Assembly (NCBI GenBank): GCA_964367685.1
Contig: CAYIYM010000032.1
Span: 1 to 22,203 of the forward strand
Length of the DNA: 22,203 nt
Direction: 5' to 3'
Origin: CAUPWF01 sp964367685
Lineage (GTDB): Bacteria; Bacillota; Clostridia; Lachnospirales; Lachnospiraceae
The translations under genes and the position numbers were made by a program. The notes below the pieces were generated by a model. The model saw nothing but the letters and a program-made list of their open reading frames with translations, was not told the DNA's origin and searched no databases. Position 1 is the first letter of the stretch. The number at the start of each line of letters is the position of its first letter. Positions 7,263 to 15,251 of the stretch are shown one piece after another.

Positions 7263-9488
7263 TTACATTGTTCGGACATAAGATTGCTCATATTCATGTA
7301 TTGGCATTGGTTTCGCAAAGAAATAGCCTTGTATAGATTCACAATCAACCGATTTTAGAAATTCTACTTGTCCCTCTTCCTCAATTCCTTCCGCGACTAT
7401 CTTCATTTCTAAGCTATGCGCTAATTTGATAATACCTTCTACTACCAGGTCTCCTCGCTCATCAAATTTATTATTTATGAAGAAGCTACGGTCTAGCTTC
7501 AATGTACTTACTTTAAAATTCTTTAGCAAGCCTAGCGATGAATAACCTGCACCAAAATCATCAATAGAAACACCAAATCCAACCTGATGTAAATCAGTCA
7601 ATAATGCTTCTAGCAAGGCTTCGTTTTCTAATATTGTAGACTCTGTTAATTCTATCTCTATATAATGATACGGAATACCAACTTGCTCTACTATTTCAGA
7701 AATTTCCTCTACAAATTTTGGATTCCCCAAATGAACTCTTGAGAAATTCACCGAGATAGGCATACATTCATGTCCTTGCTCTAACCATTTCTTGATTTGC
7801 TCACAGATAGTCTTCAAGATGTACTTATCTAATTGGGTAATAAAACCATTCTTTTCAAATAATGGAATAAATGCATTAGGAAATGTTATTTTCCCCGAAC
7901 TATCTATCCAACGAACAAGTGCCTCTGCGCCTACAATCTTGCTATCACGTGCACGGAACTTTGGTTGTAAATAGGCAACAAATTCATTATTATTTAATGC
8001 ATCTTCCATCTTATTGGTGATGTCAGCTTGCTCAAGTAATTTTTGTTTATACTCTGCATCATAGTCATAAATAATTTTGCCCTTAAGGGATTTTGCCATT
8101 GTATGAGCCATACTTACCTTATTAACAATATCATCTACATTTGTTTCTCCTGGTTGAATAAAGTATCTTCCATATTTAAATGAAAGTCGGTGATGTTCTA
8201 ATTCGGGAACAAATTTTTTATGTTCACTTTCATAAAGATGCGTACGATTCTCTATTTCGTCCAAAAACCCATTTCCAGCAAATATCATAAATTCATCAAT
8301 TCCAGTCCTTGCTGCTATCAGTGACGGTTCATTTGCTGCACTTGTTGTATGTTTAAATCCTTTCAAGACCTCATTTCCAACTTCAAAGTCATACAACTCA
8401 TTAATCGCCTTAAAATTATCCACATCTATTTTTAAGATTGCATATTTCTTTTTAGGATTCTTTTTTAATATTTCTTCCATGTCTAATTTTAGTTTTGTTA
8501 GATTTGGTAATCCGGTCAACTCGTCATAATATGCTATTTTAGACATTTTTTCAACACTCTTTATTTTTGAGTACCATGTGTATAAAACAAATATAACTAG
8601 CATAATAAAAAGAATAAGACTTACATAAGTAATCAAGTCAGCTATATTTCGCATTCCCTCTTCTACTTGCTCCTCGTCTTCTACTAAAACAACACTCCAT
8701 CCACCATATTCAAGTGGTTCATATACCGCTACGCGCTTAACATTCTCTAATTCAAAATAAACGCGACTCCCTTGTCTATTGGTTAGATCTTGTTGTATAA
8801 TTTCTGCACTTTTATCATCTAGGAATTCCACGTCGTCCTCATACAGACGCTCCAAAGGTATATAGTATGGTGTGGAACTAAATATTTCTTCACCTTCGAT
8901 TGAAATTATAAACGCATAACCACCCTGACCAATGGTATTAGCCAGTTGCTCTGATAAATCGACCGTATCGTACTCAGCCATTAAGACAGCTTGTATTTCT
9001 CCATCAACATATACTGGAAGAGCGCAGTCAATCAGACCTTTGAATATCGTTGATTTCCTATTCATTCCAACAGCGAACTCACCTGTTTCCAACGCCTCAT
9101 TAAGAACCTTATTTCCTCGTAAATTAACTTTCATATCCGAACGAGAAGCCGCAATTCCATCACCATTCTTATCCACCATATAAAGTTCTATAAAATCTAG
9201 TTTCTCAACTTGTTGACTTAAGAGTTTTTGCAAGCTTTCATCTGTGAATTCACCATTCACTATGTAGGATGCCAAACTAATTAAATCTTCTTCTTTATGT
9301 GTCATTTCATCATTAATCATAACCTGCTGTTGCTTTACTTTTTTACTCAATTCTTCTGACACTGAATTATGAATTGATTCTGAAACTTTACTATTAAAAA
9401 TAATCAGTAAGGATAAGACTATAGCAAAAGTAAATAATACCGTAGATATTATTTTGATATTATTTAACTTTGTAATCTTATAACTCAT
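7263..9488 (-). CDS. Membrane Cache-like sensor with degenerate GGDEF and intact EAL domain; likely c-di-GMP phosphodiesterase
   Basis: The 741-residue protein has two membrane helices (about 11-32 and 286-305) flanking a ~250-residue external sensor region, probably a double Cache fold (VDKNGDGIAAS at about 106-115, WSVVLVEDEE near the end). The cytoplasmic GGDEF domain (about 318-485) has YDELTGLPN, but its active-site loop reads RTGIDEF (394-400), so GG(D/E)EF is GIDEF and cyclase activity is doubtful. The EAL domain (about 495-735) keeps its catalytic set: E522 in EALVRW, N581, E613, the DD pair 643-644 in IDDFGAGYSS, K664, E700 and Q720. It should cleave c-di-GMP to pGpG when the sensor binds a ligand. 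AAGGAGG lies about 8 nt before the ATG. It has no tight operon partner. The ligand is unknown. Confidence 0.95.
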   Translation of the reverse strand: MSYKITKLNNIKIISTVLFTFAIVLSLLIIFNSKVSESIHNSVSEELSKKVKQQQVMINDEMTHKEEDLISLASYIVNGEFTDESLQKLLSQQVEKLDFIELYMVDKNGDGIAASRSDMKVNLRGNKVLNEALETGEFAVGMNRKSTIFKGLIDCALPVYVDGEIQAVLMAEYDTVDLSEQLANTIGQGGYAFIISIEGEEIFSSTPYYIPLERLYEDDVEFLDDKSAEIIQQDLTNRQGSRVYFELENVKRVAVYEPLEYGGWSVVLVEDEEQVEEGMRNIADLITYVSLILFIMLVIFVLYTWYSKIKSVEKMSKIAYYDELTGLPNLTKLKLDMEEILKKNPKKKYAILKIDVDNFKAINELYDFEVGNEVLKGFKHTTSAANEPSLIAARTGIDEFMIFAGNGFLDEIENRTHLYESEHKKFVPELEHHRLSFKYGRYFIQPGETNVDDIVNKVSMAHTMAKSLKGKIIYDYDAEYKQKLLEQADITNKMEDALNNNEFVAYLQPKFRARDSKIVGAEALVRWIDSSGKITFPNAFIPLFEKNGFITQLDKYILKTICEQIKKWLEQGHECMPISVNFSRVHLGNPKFVEEISEIVEQVGIPYHYIEIELTESTILENEALLEALLTDLHQVGFGVSIDDFGAGYSSLGLLKNFKVSTLKLDRSFFINNKFDERGDLVVEGIIKLAHSLEMKIVAEGIEEEGQVEFLKSVDCESIQGYFFAKPMPIHEYEQSYVRTM

Positions 9489-9668
9489 CCAATCACCTCC
9501 TTGATGCTCCGATATATACTTTTCTTCAGTATATCATTATGTATCTTGTTATTTTGAATATTTATTTATTTTTATCACTTTTTAATAAAGAAATTATAGC
9601 TGACTTTTTAATATCCGTTTTGCATCAGAATTTCATCATACCATCCTTACATTCCTCTTATTTTTTCC

Positions 9669-10199
9669 TTACATCTCAATACCTAGTCTTGCATATATTC
9701 CGTTGTCCATAGGATGTTTTTCTTTTTTTATCTCACTTATATAGTCTGCAATTTCTAGCATTTCTTTCGCTGGATTTCTTCCTGTAATAACCACTTCCAA
9801 CTGTTCTGGTTTATGATTCAAAAAATCCATCACTTCTCTTTTATCAATCAAGTTCAAATCATATGTTGCACATAGCTCATCTAACACAAGTAAGCACTGT
9901 CCAGAAGATAGTTCTACAGCTTCTATAATACGTTCCCATAATTGATTATGATCTTCTTTTAATTCCATCTTTTCACTCTCTGATAGTAACCAAGTAAACT
10001 TATAATCTTTATCACATCGAATAATAGTTACGTTATTTAATTTAGATAATATTGAAAGTTCACTCGTGACTCCACCTTTTAAAAACTGGGCAAAAATCAC
10101 TTGGTATCCAGCACCTAATGCTCGAATTGATAATCCTACTGCACTTGTAGTTTTACCTTTCCCATCTCCATGATAAATATGAACATAACCCTTTTCCAT
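9669..10199 (-). CDS. cobO: Cob(I)alamin / corrinoid adenosyltransferase (CobO/BtuR family)
   Basis: The 176-residue protein matches the CobO/CobA/BtuR adenosyltransferase in length and motifs. These include the P-loop HGDGKGKTTSA (10-20), AQFLKGG, VLDELCATYDLNLI and VITGRNPAKEMLEIADYISE. It transfers the adenosyl group of ATP to the cobalt of reduced corrinoids, giving adenosylcobalamin, in the cytoplasm. A GTG three codons upstream (10208-10206) is possible, but AGGTG placed just before the ATG favours ATG 10199. It stands alone, between the phosphodiesterase gene and the divergent cspA. No cobalamin riboswitch (B12 box) is visible upstream, so B12 does not obviously control it. Confidence 0.94.
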   Translation of the reverse strand: MEKGYVHIYHGDGKGKTTSAVGLSIRALGAGYQVIFAQFLKGGVTSELSILSKLNNVTIIRCDKDYKFTWLLSESEKMELKEDHNQLWERIIEAVELSSGQCLLVLDELCATYDLNLIDKREVMDFLNHKPEQLEVVITGRNPAKEMLEIADYISEIKKEKHPMDNGIYARLGIEM

Positions 10200-10232
10200 T
10201 TTCAGCACCTATTTTTCTTTCTCAATCTCAAT

Positions 10233-10260
10233 ATTATACTACATTCGACCCTATCTGCAA
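10233..10260 (-). promoter_or_regulatory. Probable cobO promoter
   Basis: On the minus strand TTGCAG (10260-10255) is followed after 16 nt by a perfect TATAAT (10238-10233). The predicted start, near 10226, gives a short leader of about 27 nt before the ATG. The -35 box is weak. Confidence 0.55.
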
Positions 10261-10541
10261 AGTGCATTTAACAATCATTTTTGACCTCATTTTTAGCCCA
10301 ATTTGAAAATAAACTGTCAATTAACATCCTTTCACACAATTCAATGTGTTTTATAATCTGTGAATACAATTATGCATTATAATATTAATACTATATTTAT
10401 AATATTGCCCTAAAACAACGCATAAATTGATTAAAATTATCCCATTTCACTCTATAATTAGTCTGACAAAATATTGTATATTAATTTTAATTTCGACATT
10501 TATGGACAATTATAAAAATTTACACAACTTTCACAATTCAA

Positions 10542-10570
10542 TTGACTTTATGAAAAAATGATGATATGAT
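10542..10570 (+). promoter_or_regulatory. cspA promoter
   Basis: TTGACT (10542-10547), a 17-nt spacer and TATGAT (10565-10570) form a near-consensus housekeeping promoter. The predicted transcription start, near 10577, coincides with the first base of a hairpin. Confidence 0.85.
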
Positions 10571-10577
10571 GCTTAGG

Positions 10578-10595
10578 TAGTGCTATGAAGCACTA
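10578..10595 (+). other. 5'-terminal hairpin of the cspA transcript
   Basis: TAGTGCT (10578-10584) and AGCACTA (10589-10595) form a perfect 7-bp stem with an ATGA loop. It starts within a base or two of the predicted +1. The leader is only about 49 nt, and the ribosome binding site GGAGGG (10612-10617) is outside the stem. Hairpins at the extreme 5' end protect mRNAs from 5'-dependent decay. That role here is inferred. Confidence 0.7.
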
Positions 10596-10625
10596 TGTAG
10601 AATTTTTATATGGAGGGTTTGCAAA

Positions 10626-10826
10626 ATGAGCAAAGGTACAGTAAAATGGTTTAACAACCAAAAAGGTTATGGATTTATTTCTGATGAGTCAGGAAACGAT
10701 GTATTCGTACATTATTCAGGGTTAGCTATGGAAGGATTCAAATCTTTAGAAGAAGGTCAAGAAGTAGAATTCGACGTAACAGACGGAGCTAAAGGACCAC
10801 AAGCAATCAACGTAGTTAAATTTTAA
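10626..10826 (+). CDS. cspA: Cold-shock protein (CspA/CspB family)
   Basis: The 66-residue protein is a single cold-shock domain of standard length. RNA-binding motifs RNP1 (KGYGFI, about 13-18) and RNP2 (VFVHY, about 26-30) are both intact, as is the KWFN aromatic patch near the start. It binds single-stranded RNA/DNA and acts as an RNA chaperone in cold and growth transitions. It is the only plus-strand gene here and forms its own unit: consensus promoter, hairpin leader, GGAGGG 8 nt before the ATG and an intrinsic terminator downstream. The symbol is generic, since clostridia often carry several paralogues. Confidence 0.97.
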   Translation: MSKGTVKWFNNQKGYGFISDESGNDVFVHYSGLAMEGFKSLEEGQEVEFDVTDGAKGPQAINVVKF

Positions 10827-10900
10827 TCTACCCCTTTAGATGTACCTTTTATATATATAAACAAGTTTATTATTTAAAAGTCATACTAGAGCGCGATTGG

Positions 10901-10936
10901 AAAAGAAGCTGATATACATCAGCTTCTTTTTTATTT
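10901..10936. terminator. Strong intrinsic terminator between convergent cspA and the ACT-domain gene
   Basis: A perfect 13-bp inverted repeat (10901-10913 and 10918-10930) has an ATAC loop. In the plus direction it ends in a T-run, so it terminates cspA. In the minus direction the stem ends in TTTT followed by CCAATC, so it could also stop the iorA operon, less efficiently. It lies 10-45 nt beyond the stop codon of the ACT gene. Confidence 0.92.
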
Positions 10937-10945
10937 GTTCTTCTA

Positions 10946-11353
10946 CTATTCTGTTATTAAAGGATAACCTGCATTTACTATTGTCTCTATCGCAACATCA
11001 ATTTGTTTTGTTTTAAAAACAAATGCAGCATCATCGGTATTTGCAAATGCATACATATAATCTACATTCACTCCTGCCTGTACCAATAAATCAAGTAACT
11101 TATACAAAGATCCTGCTGCATGCGGTACTGATGTAGCAATTACTTGTACTATACTTACACTAAAATCTTTTTCTTTCAGAACTTCCAATGCTTTATCAGG
11201 ATTATCTACCATTAATCTTAACATTCCATATTCAGCTGTATCAGCCAAATACATTGAAATCACACTAATATTTTCCTCTGCAAGAGATTTTAACACTTGT
11301 TGTAAGCGACCTTGCTTATTTTCCAAAAATACAGATACTTGTTTCATCGTCAT
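10946..11353 (-). CDS. Tandem ACT-domain protein of the aryl-oxoacid operon
   Basis: The 135-residue protein consists of two ACT domains and no enzyme domain. The first (about 3-68) starts KQVSVFLENKQGRLQQVLKSLAEENISVISMYLA, the classic beta-alpha-beta of ACT with a ligand-loop NKQGRL. The second (about 71-135) includes HAAGSLYKLLDLLVQAGVNVDYMYAFA. Such proteins follow paaK/ior genes in many anaerobes and are thought to bind an amino acid, likely aromatic or branched. GGGAG lies 8 nt before the first ATG (11353), preferred over the ATG two codons on. The gene sits after paaK across the N gap; if that gap is an artefact, the true spacing is about 51 nt. Confidence 0.9.
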   Translation of the reverse strand: MTMKQVSVFLENKQGRLQQVLKSLAEENISVISMYLADTAEYGMLRLMVDNPDKALEVLKEKDFSVSIVQVIATSVPHAAGSLYKLLDLLVQAGVNVDYMYAFANTDDAAFVFKTKQIDVAIETIVNAGYPLITE

Positions 11354-11354
11354 A

Positions 11355-11409
11355 GCTATCTCTCCCTTGTCTATAAATTTCTGTTATCTACAGATTTTTC
11401 TTATCTACA
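11355..11409. repeat. 55-bp gap-flank sequence, left copy
   Basis: These 55 bases are identical to 11510-11564 on the other side of the N run. They carry the ribosome binding site of the ACT gene and two of the ~17-bp ATCTACAGATTT-type short repeats. Identical contig ends of this kind usually mean unmerged overlap. Confidence 0.95.
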
Positions 11410-11509
11410 NNNNNNNNNNNNNNNNNNNNNNNNNNNNNNNNNNNNNNNNNNNNNNNNNNNNNNNNNNNNNNNNNNNNNNNNNNNNNNNNNNNNNNNNNNN
11501 NNNNNNNNN
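11410..11509. other. Assembly gap of 100 N inside the iorA-iorB-paaK-ACT operon
   Basis: Exactly 100 N, a standard placeholder for a gap of unknown size. Both flanks carry the same 55 bases, so the true gap may be absent. If the copies are merged, the paaK stop is followed by about 51 nt and then the intact ribosome binding site and ATG of the ACT gene. Confidence 0.95.
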
Positions 11510-11576
11510 GCTATCTCTCCCTTGTCTATAAATTTCTGTTATCTACAGATTTTTCTTATCTACAGATTTCTGTTAT
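11510..11576. repeat. Right copy of the gap flank, with ~17-bp tandem repeats
   Basis: Bases 11510-11564 repeat 11355-11409 exactly. Within and just beyond this copy a ~17-bp unit (ATTTCTGTTATCTA preceded by CAG) occurs three times up to about 11579. The paaK stop codon (TAG at 11562-11560) lies inside the repeat, so the last paaK codons are repeat-derived. Confidence 0.85.
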
Positions 11577-12873
11577 CTATAACTCGCTTCGCCTTACCCT
11601 CACTTCGTTGAATTGATTTTGGTTCTACGAGTTTTACTTTAACCGTAATACCAATGGTTTGTTTCAAAGCGTTTGCAACCTTCTCGCGCATTGCTTGGTA
11701 ATGGGCAATTTCATCATCAAAGAAACGCGAATCCACCTCTACTCTAACTGTTAACACATCAAGATTATCAATGCGATCAATTACCAATTCATAATGTGGT
11801 AAAATTCCTTCTCCAATGGAAAGGAGTATTGTTTCAATTTGACTAGGGAATACATTAACTCCACGAATTACCTTCATATCATCTGTTCTTCCAGTAAATT
11901 TCGCAATTCTTGGCGTAGTTCTACCACATTCACAAGTCGTATAATCAATACAAGTCAAATCCTTTGTCCTATAGCGTATCAGTGGCATAGCCTCTTTATC
12001 TAAAGTAGTGAAGATTAATTCACCTTCCTCTCCATTCTTACATGCCCTTCCGGTAGCTGGATCCATAATTTCAGGGTAGAAATGATCATGGAATACATGT
12101 AATCCCGAATGATAAATACAATCTGAAGCCACTCCTGGTCCAATTAATTCGCACATTCCATAAATATCGAAGCACTGAATCCCCAACATTTTTTCTAATT
12201 CCATGCGCATTGCATCCGTCCATGGTTCTGCACCTAAAATAGCTGTTTTTAACTTTAGTTTGTCTAATACATTTGCTTCCTTAATCGCTTCCGCAATATA
12301 CATTGCATAGGAAGGAGTACATGCTAATGCAGTCGCTCCTAAATCCTCCATGCACATTAGCTGACGCTTTGTATTCCCTGATGACATTGGAATATTTAAG
12401 CATCCGACTTCCCTAGCACCAAAATCTAGCCCTAATCCACCTGTAAATAATCCATATCCATAACATGTATGTAAGATATCTTCTTCAGAAACTCCCGCCA
12501 TAGTTAAACAACGAGCTACACATTCACCCCACATTTTGACATCATGATCTGTATAAGACATTACGGTAAGTTTACCCGTTGTTCCAGAGGTTCCCTGCAC
12601 TCTAGACACCTCTTTTTTCGGCACAGCCAAAAGGCCGAAAGGATAGTTATCTCGCAAATCTTCTTTTGTCGTAAAAGGCAGTTTTACAATATCTTCTATT
12701 CCTTTAATATCGCCAGGTTCAACACCCATGTCTCGCATTTTTTTATTATAAAACTCTACATTGTTATATACACGGTCTACTAGTTTTACTAATTTTTCAC
12801 CTTGAAGTATGGCCATTTCATCTGCACTCATACATTCGATTTTAGGATCTCTAATTCTTTTAAATTCTTCCAT
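11560..12873 (-). CDS. paaK: Phenylacetate-CoA ligase family enzyme (aryl-CoA ligase)
   Basis: The 437-residue enzyme is an AMP-forming acyl-CoA ligase of the PaaK branch. Motifs are the phosphate loop QGTSGTTGK (93-101), GAEPWT (214-219), DIYGMCE (236-242), YRTKD (301-305), GRTDDMKVIRGVNVFP (328-343) and the C-terminal catalytic Lys region EGKAKR. It activates an aryl acid (phenylacetate, indoleacetate or similar) with ATP and CoA. Next to IorAB, which makes or uses the same aryl-acetyl-CoA, it probably links free aryl acids to arylpyruvates and aromatic amino acids. The exact acid is not known. It lies 35 nt after iorB with GAGGAA upstream. Its last codons and stop fall in short tandem repeats next to the gap, so the C-terminus should be treated with slight caution. 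Confidence 0.94.
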   Translation of the reverse strand: MEEFKRIRDPKIECMSADEMAILQGEKLVKLVDRVYNNVEFYNKKMRDMGVEPGDIKGIEDIVKLPFTTKEDLRDNYPFGLLAVPKKEVSRVQGTSGTTGKLTVMSYTDHDVKMWGECVARCLTMAGVSEEDILHTCYGYGLFTGGLGLDFGAREVGCLNIPMSSGNTKRQLMCMEDLGATALACTPSYAMYIAEAIKEANVLDKLKLKTAILGAEPWTDAMRMELEKMLGIQCFDIYGMCELIGPGVASDCIYHSGLHVFHDHFYPEIMDPATGRACKNGEEGELIFTTLDKEAMPLIRYRTKDLTCIDYTTCECGRTTPRIAKFTGRTDDMKVIRGVNVFPSQIETILLSIGEGILPHYELVIDRIDNLDVLTVRVEVDSRFFDDEIAHYQAMREKVANALKQTIGITVKVKLVEPKSIQRSEGKAKRVIDNRNL

Positions 12874-12908
12874 TTATTCTGTTCCTCACATTCTATACTA
12901 AAATTTAA

Positions 12909-13475
12909 TTACATTTGATATCCTATCTCAAATGCAGCTAAGTTGATATCTATTGTTTTACTTGGAACAGTTTCTGAAATAACAGTTTGCCATAGTTCCT
13001 TTGAGAAATTCATATATTTTGCTGCTAGTCCTAATACTACTAAGTTGAATGTTCTAGAATTCCCAAGTTTTTTCGCTTCTTCCATGGCATTAACTGCATA
13101 TACTGTATAATCTTTCTTTAATGTATCAATAATATTTTCTGGATATTCTGCCGCTCCAATAACTACTGGCATCGGATCAATTCTCCAGTCATTTAAAACC
13201 ATTACTCCATCTGGCTTCAGGAAATGGGCATAACGTAATCCTTCTAGTCTTTCAAATGCAATAATTACATCTGCCTGTCCTTCTTCTACAATTGGTTCCC
13301 ATACATTTTCACCATATCTTACAAATGTTACAACACTACCACCTCGTTGTGCCATTCCATGTACTTCTGATAGTTTCACTTCATATTTTGCCTTTGTAGC
13401 TAATCCACCTAATATTCTACTAGTAAGTAAGGTTCCTTGCCCACCTACTCCTACAATCATAATATTTGTTGTCAT
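12909..13475 (-). CDS. iorB: Indolepyruvate ferredoxin oxidoreductase beta subunit
   Basis: The 188-residue protein is the gamma-type domain of 2-oxoacid:ferredoxin oxidoreductases, with the standard start MIVGVGGQGTLLTSRILGG and the SEVHGMAQRGGSVVTFVRYG motif (about 37-55). It forms the CoA-binding half of the IorAB complex, which converts arylpyruvate, CoA and oxidised ferredoxin into aryl-acetyl-CoA, CO2 and reduced ferredoxin in the cytoplasm. The ATG overlaps the iorA stop by one base (TAATG), so the subunits are translationally coupled. Confidence 0.96.
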   Translation of the reverse strand: MTTNIMIVGVGGQGTLLTSRILGGLATKAKYEVKLSEVHGMAQRGGSVVTFVRYGENVWEPIVEEGQADVIIAFERLEGLRYAHFLKPDGVMVLNDWRIDPMPVVIGAAEYPENIIDTLKKDYTVYAVNAMEEAKKLGNSRTFNLVVLGLAAKYMNFSKELWQTVISETVPSKTIDINLAAFEIGYQM

Positions 13476-15217
13476 TATTTGTCACCACCCTCTTTAATTG
13501 CTCCGAATTTACATAATCTTTTACACAATCCGCAACTTGTACACATTGTTTCATCAATGGCTACTGTCCCATCTTCTTGTTTCGTAACAGATGGACATCC
13601 TGGTTTTAAGCACGCTCCACACTTTTTACAGGCTTCAGCAATTACATAATGAGAAGGCTTACGTTCTTTCGTTAGTAAAACACATGGTGTTACAGTAACA
13701 ATAACTGAAACCTCTTCTCTTGCAACTTCTTCTTTAATTGCTTTTTCAACCGCTTCTATATCATGTGCATTTACTACTTGTACATTTTTCACACCGATTG
13801 CCTTACAGAGTTCTGGAATATTAACAGCTGTTGTATCTTCACCTTGAAGTGTCTTTCCTGTTGCTGCGTGTTCCTGGTGACCTGTCATTCCAGTTGTTGA
13901 GTTATCCATGATAATTACAGTTCCAGTACTTTTGTTATATACCATGTTAATCAAAGAGTTAACTCCCGTATGCATAAATGTTGAATCTCCAATACAAGCA
14001 ACCCAATTTCTGATAAAGTCACTTCCTTTTGCTTTTTCAATTCCATGTAAACTACTAATACTTGCTCCCATGCAGATTGTTGTATCAATAACTGAAAGAG
14101 GTGCAACTGCTCCTAATGTATAACAGCCAATATCTCCTGCCGCATGTAGCTTCAATTTTTTAATCACATGAAATACACTTCTATGTGGACATCCTGAACA
14201 TAGAATTGGTGGTCTATTTGGAACTTGTGCTGGCGCTTTCACTTCAATTGTTTCCCCTAGAATACCACGTCTAATCATATTTGCACTATACTCGCCTAGT
14301 ACTGTAAATATTTCTTTTCCAATACATTTAATTCCCATGGCTTTCACTTGCAATTCAATTACAGGATCTAATTCTTCTACTATATATAGTACATCTACTT
14401 TATCCGCAAAATCTTGGATAAGTTTCATTGGTAATGGATTAACCATTCCTAGTTTAAGAACTGATGCATTAGGAAGAGCTTCTTTTACATAAAGATAAGG
14501 AATACCACTTGTGATAACTCCTATTTTCGTATCATTCATCTCTACACTGTTGATATCCAATGTATTAGCCGCCTCTGCAAGCTCTCTATTCTTTTCCTCA
14601 ATTACTATATGTCGAGCCTTTGCTAATGCAGGCATCATTACATTCTTTGGAATATTTCTCTCATATGGTTTGTCTTCAACCTCTGTTCTCTCACAAAGCT
14701 CTACTTCTCCCTGTGAATGCGCTAGTCTTGTTGTAGTTCTTAAAATAAAAGGTCTATCAAATTGTTCACTCAATTCCATTGCAACTTTGACATAATCTTT
14801 CGCTTCTTGACTTGTTGATGGCTCAAGTACTGGAATCTGAGCTGCCCTAGCTACCATTCTTGTATCTTGTTCATTTTGTGAGCTATATAACCCTGGATCA
14901 TCCGCAACAGCAAAAAGTAATCCACCATTCACACCCATATATGACACAGTAAATACTGGGTCAGATGCAACATTCAATCCAACATGCTTCATTACAGCCA
15001 TTGATCTTACCCCTGTAACACTCGCCCCAATTGCCACTTCAGCAGCAACTTTCTCATTTGGTGACCACTCACAATATATATCGTTCTTGTATTGAACCAT
15101 ATTTTCATTGATTTCTGTACTCGGTGTTCCTGGATAAGCGGATGAAAGCTTAATACCTGCTTCATATGCACCACGTGCAATCGCTTCATTTCCTAGCATA
15201 ATTATTTTATTCGACAT
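13475..15217 (-). CDS. iorA: Indolepyruvate ferredoxin oxidoreductase alpha subunit
   Basis: The 580-residue protein is full-length IorA. The N-terminal pyrimidine-binding domain begins LGNEAIARGAYEAG and includes SAYPGTPSTEI. The thiamine-diphosphate domain lies in the second half, with LCSGCPHRS, GDIGCYTLG and CIGDSTFMHTGVNSL (the metal/TPP motif) and MDNSTTGMTGHQ. Two [4Fe-4S] motifs close the protein: C530/C533/C536/C541 and C559/C562/C565/C569. It decarboxylates arylpyruvates (indolepyruvate, phenylpyruvate) and passes electrons to ferredoxin; the reaction is oxygen-sensitive, as expected for an anaerobe. A purine-rich GGAAGGAAGAGG site precedes the ATG. It is the first gene of the operon iorA-iorB-paaK-ACT, with promoter candidates in the 190 bp upstream. 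Confidence 0.97.
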   Translation of the reverse strand: MSNKIIMLGNEAIARGAYEAGIKLSSAYPGTPSTEINENMVQYKNDIYCEWSPNEKVAAEVAIGASVTGVRSMAVMKHVGLNVASDPVFTVSYMGVNGGLLFAVADDPGLYSSQNEQDTRMVARAAQIPVLEPSTSQEAKDYVKVAMELSEQFDRPFILRTTTRLAHSQGEVELCERTEVEDKPYERNIPKNVMMPALAKARHIVIEEKNRELAEAANTLDINSVEMNDTKIGVITSGIPYLYVKEALPNASVLKLGMVNPLPMKLIQDFADKVDVLYIVEELDPVIELQVKAMGIKCIGKEIFTVLGEYSANMIRRGILGETIEVKAPAQVPNRPPILCSGCPHRSVFHVIKKLKLHAAGDIGCYTLGAVAPLSVIDTTICMGASISSLHGIEKAKGSDFIRNWVACIGDSTFMHTGVNSLINMVYNKSTGTVIIMDNSTTGMTGHQEHAATGKTLQGEDTTAVNIPELCKAIGVKNVQVVNAHDIEAVEKAIKEEVAREEVSVIVTVTPCVLLTKERKPSHYVIAEACKKCGACLKPGCPSVTKQEDGTVAIDETMCTSCGLCKRLCKFGAIKEGGDK

Positions 15218-15251
15218 AATTCCTCTTCCTTCCTGTAACTAATAATGATTA

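Larger units (their letters stand above)
10200..10625. other. AT-rich divergent intergenic region between cobO and cspA
   Basis: This 426-bp non-coding stretch contains the cobO promoter at its left end and the cspA promoter and leader at its right end. The ~280 bases between are very AT-rich, with runs such as TATAATATTAATAC, and could act as upstream A/T elements for cspA. A weak ACACA/TGTGT inverted repeat lies near 10335-10352. I see no gene, tRNA or riboswitch consensus in it. Confidence 0.7.

Noticed and set aside
10200..10541. Possible cobalamin riboswitch before cobO
   Set aside because: No B12-box sequence (GCCACTG-like) is present on the minus strand, and the predicted leader is only about 27 nt.
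11312..11611. Plus-strand open frame running through the N gap
   Set aside because: About a third of it is unknown bases and the rest is antisense to the ACT gene and paaK, with short repeats.
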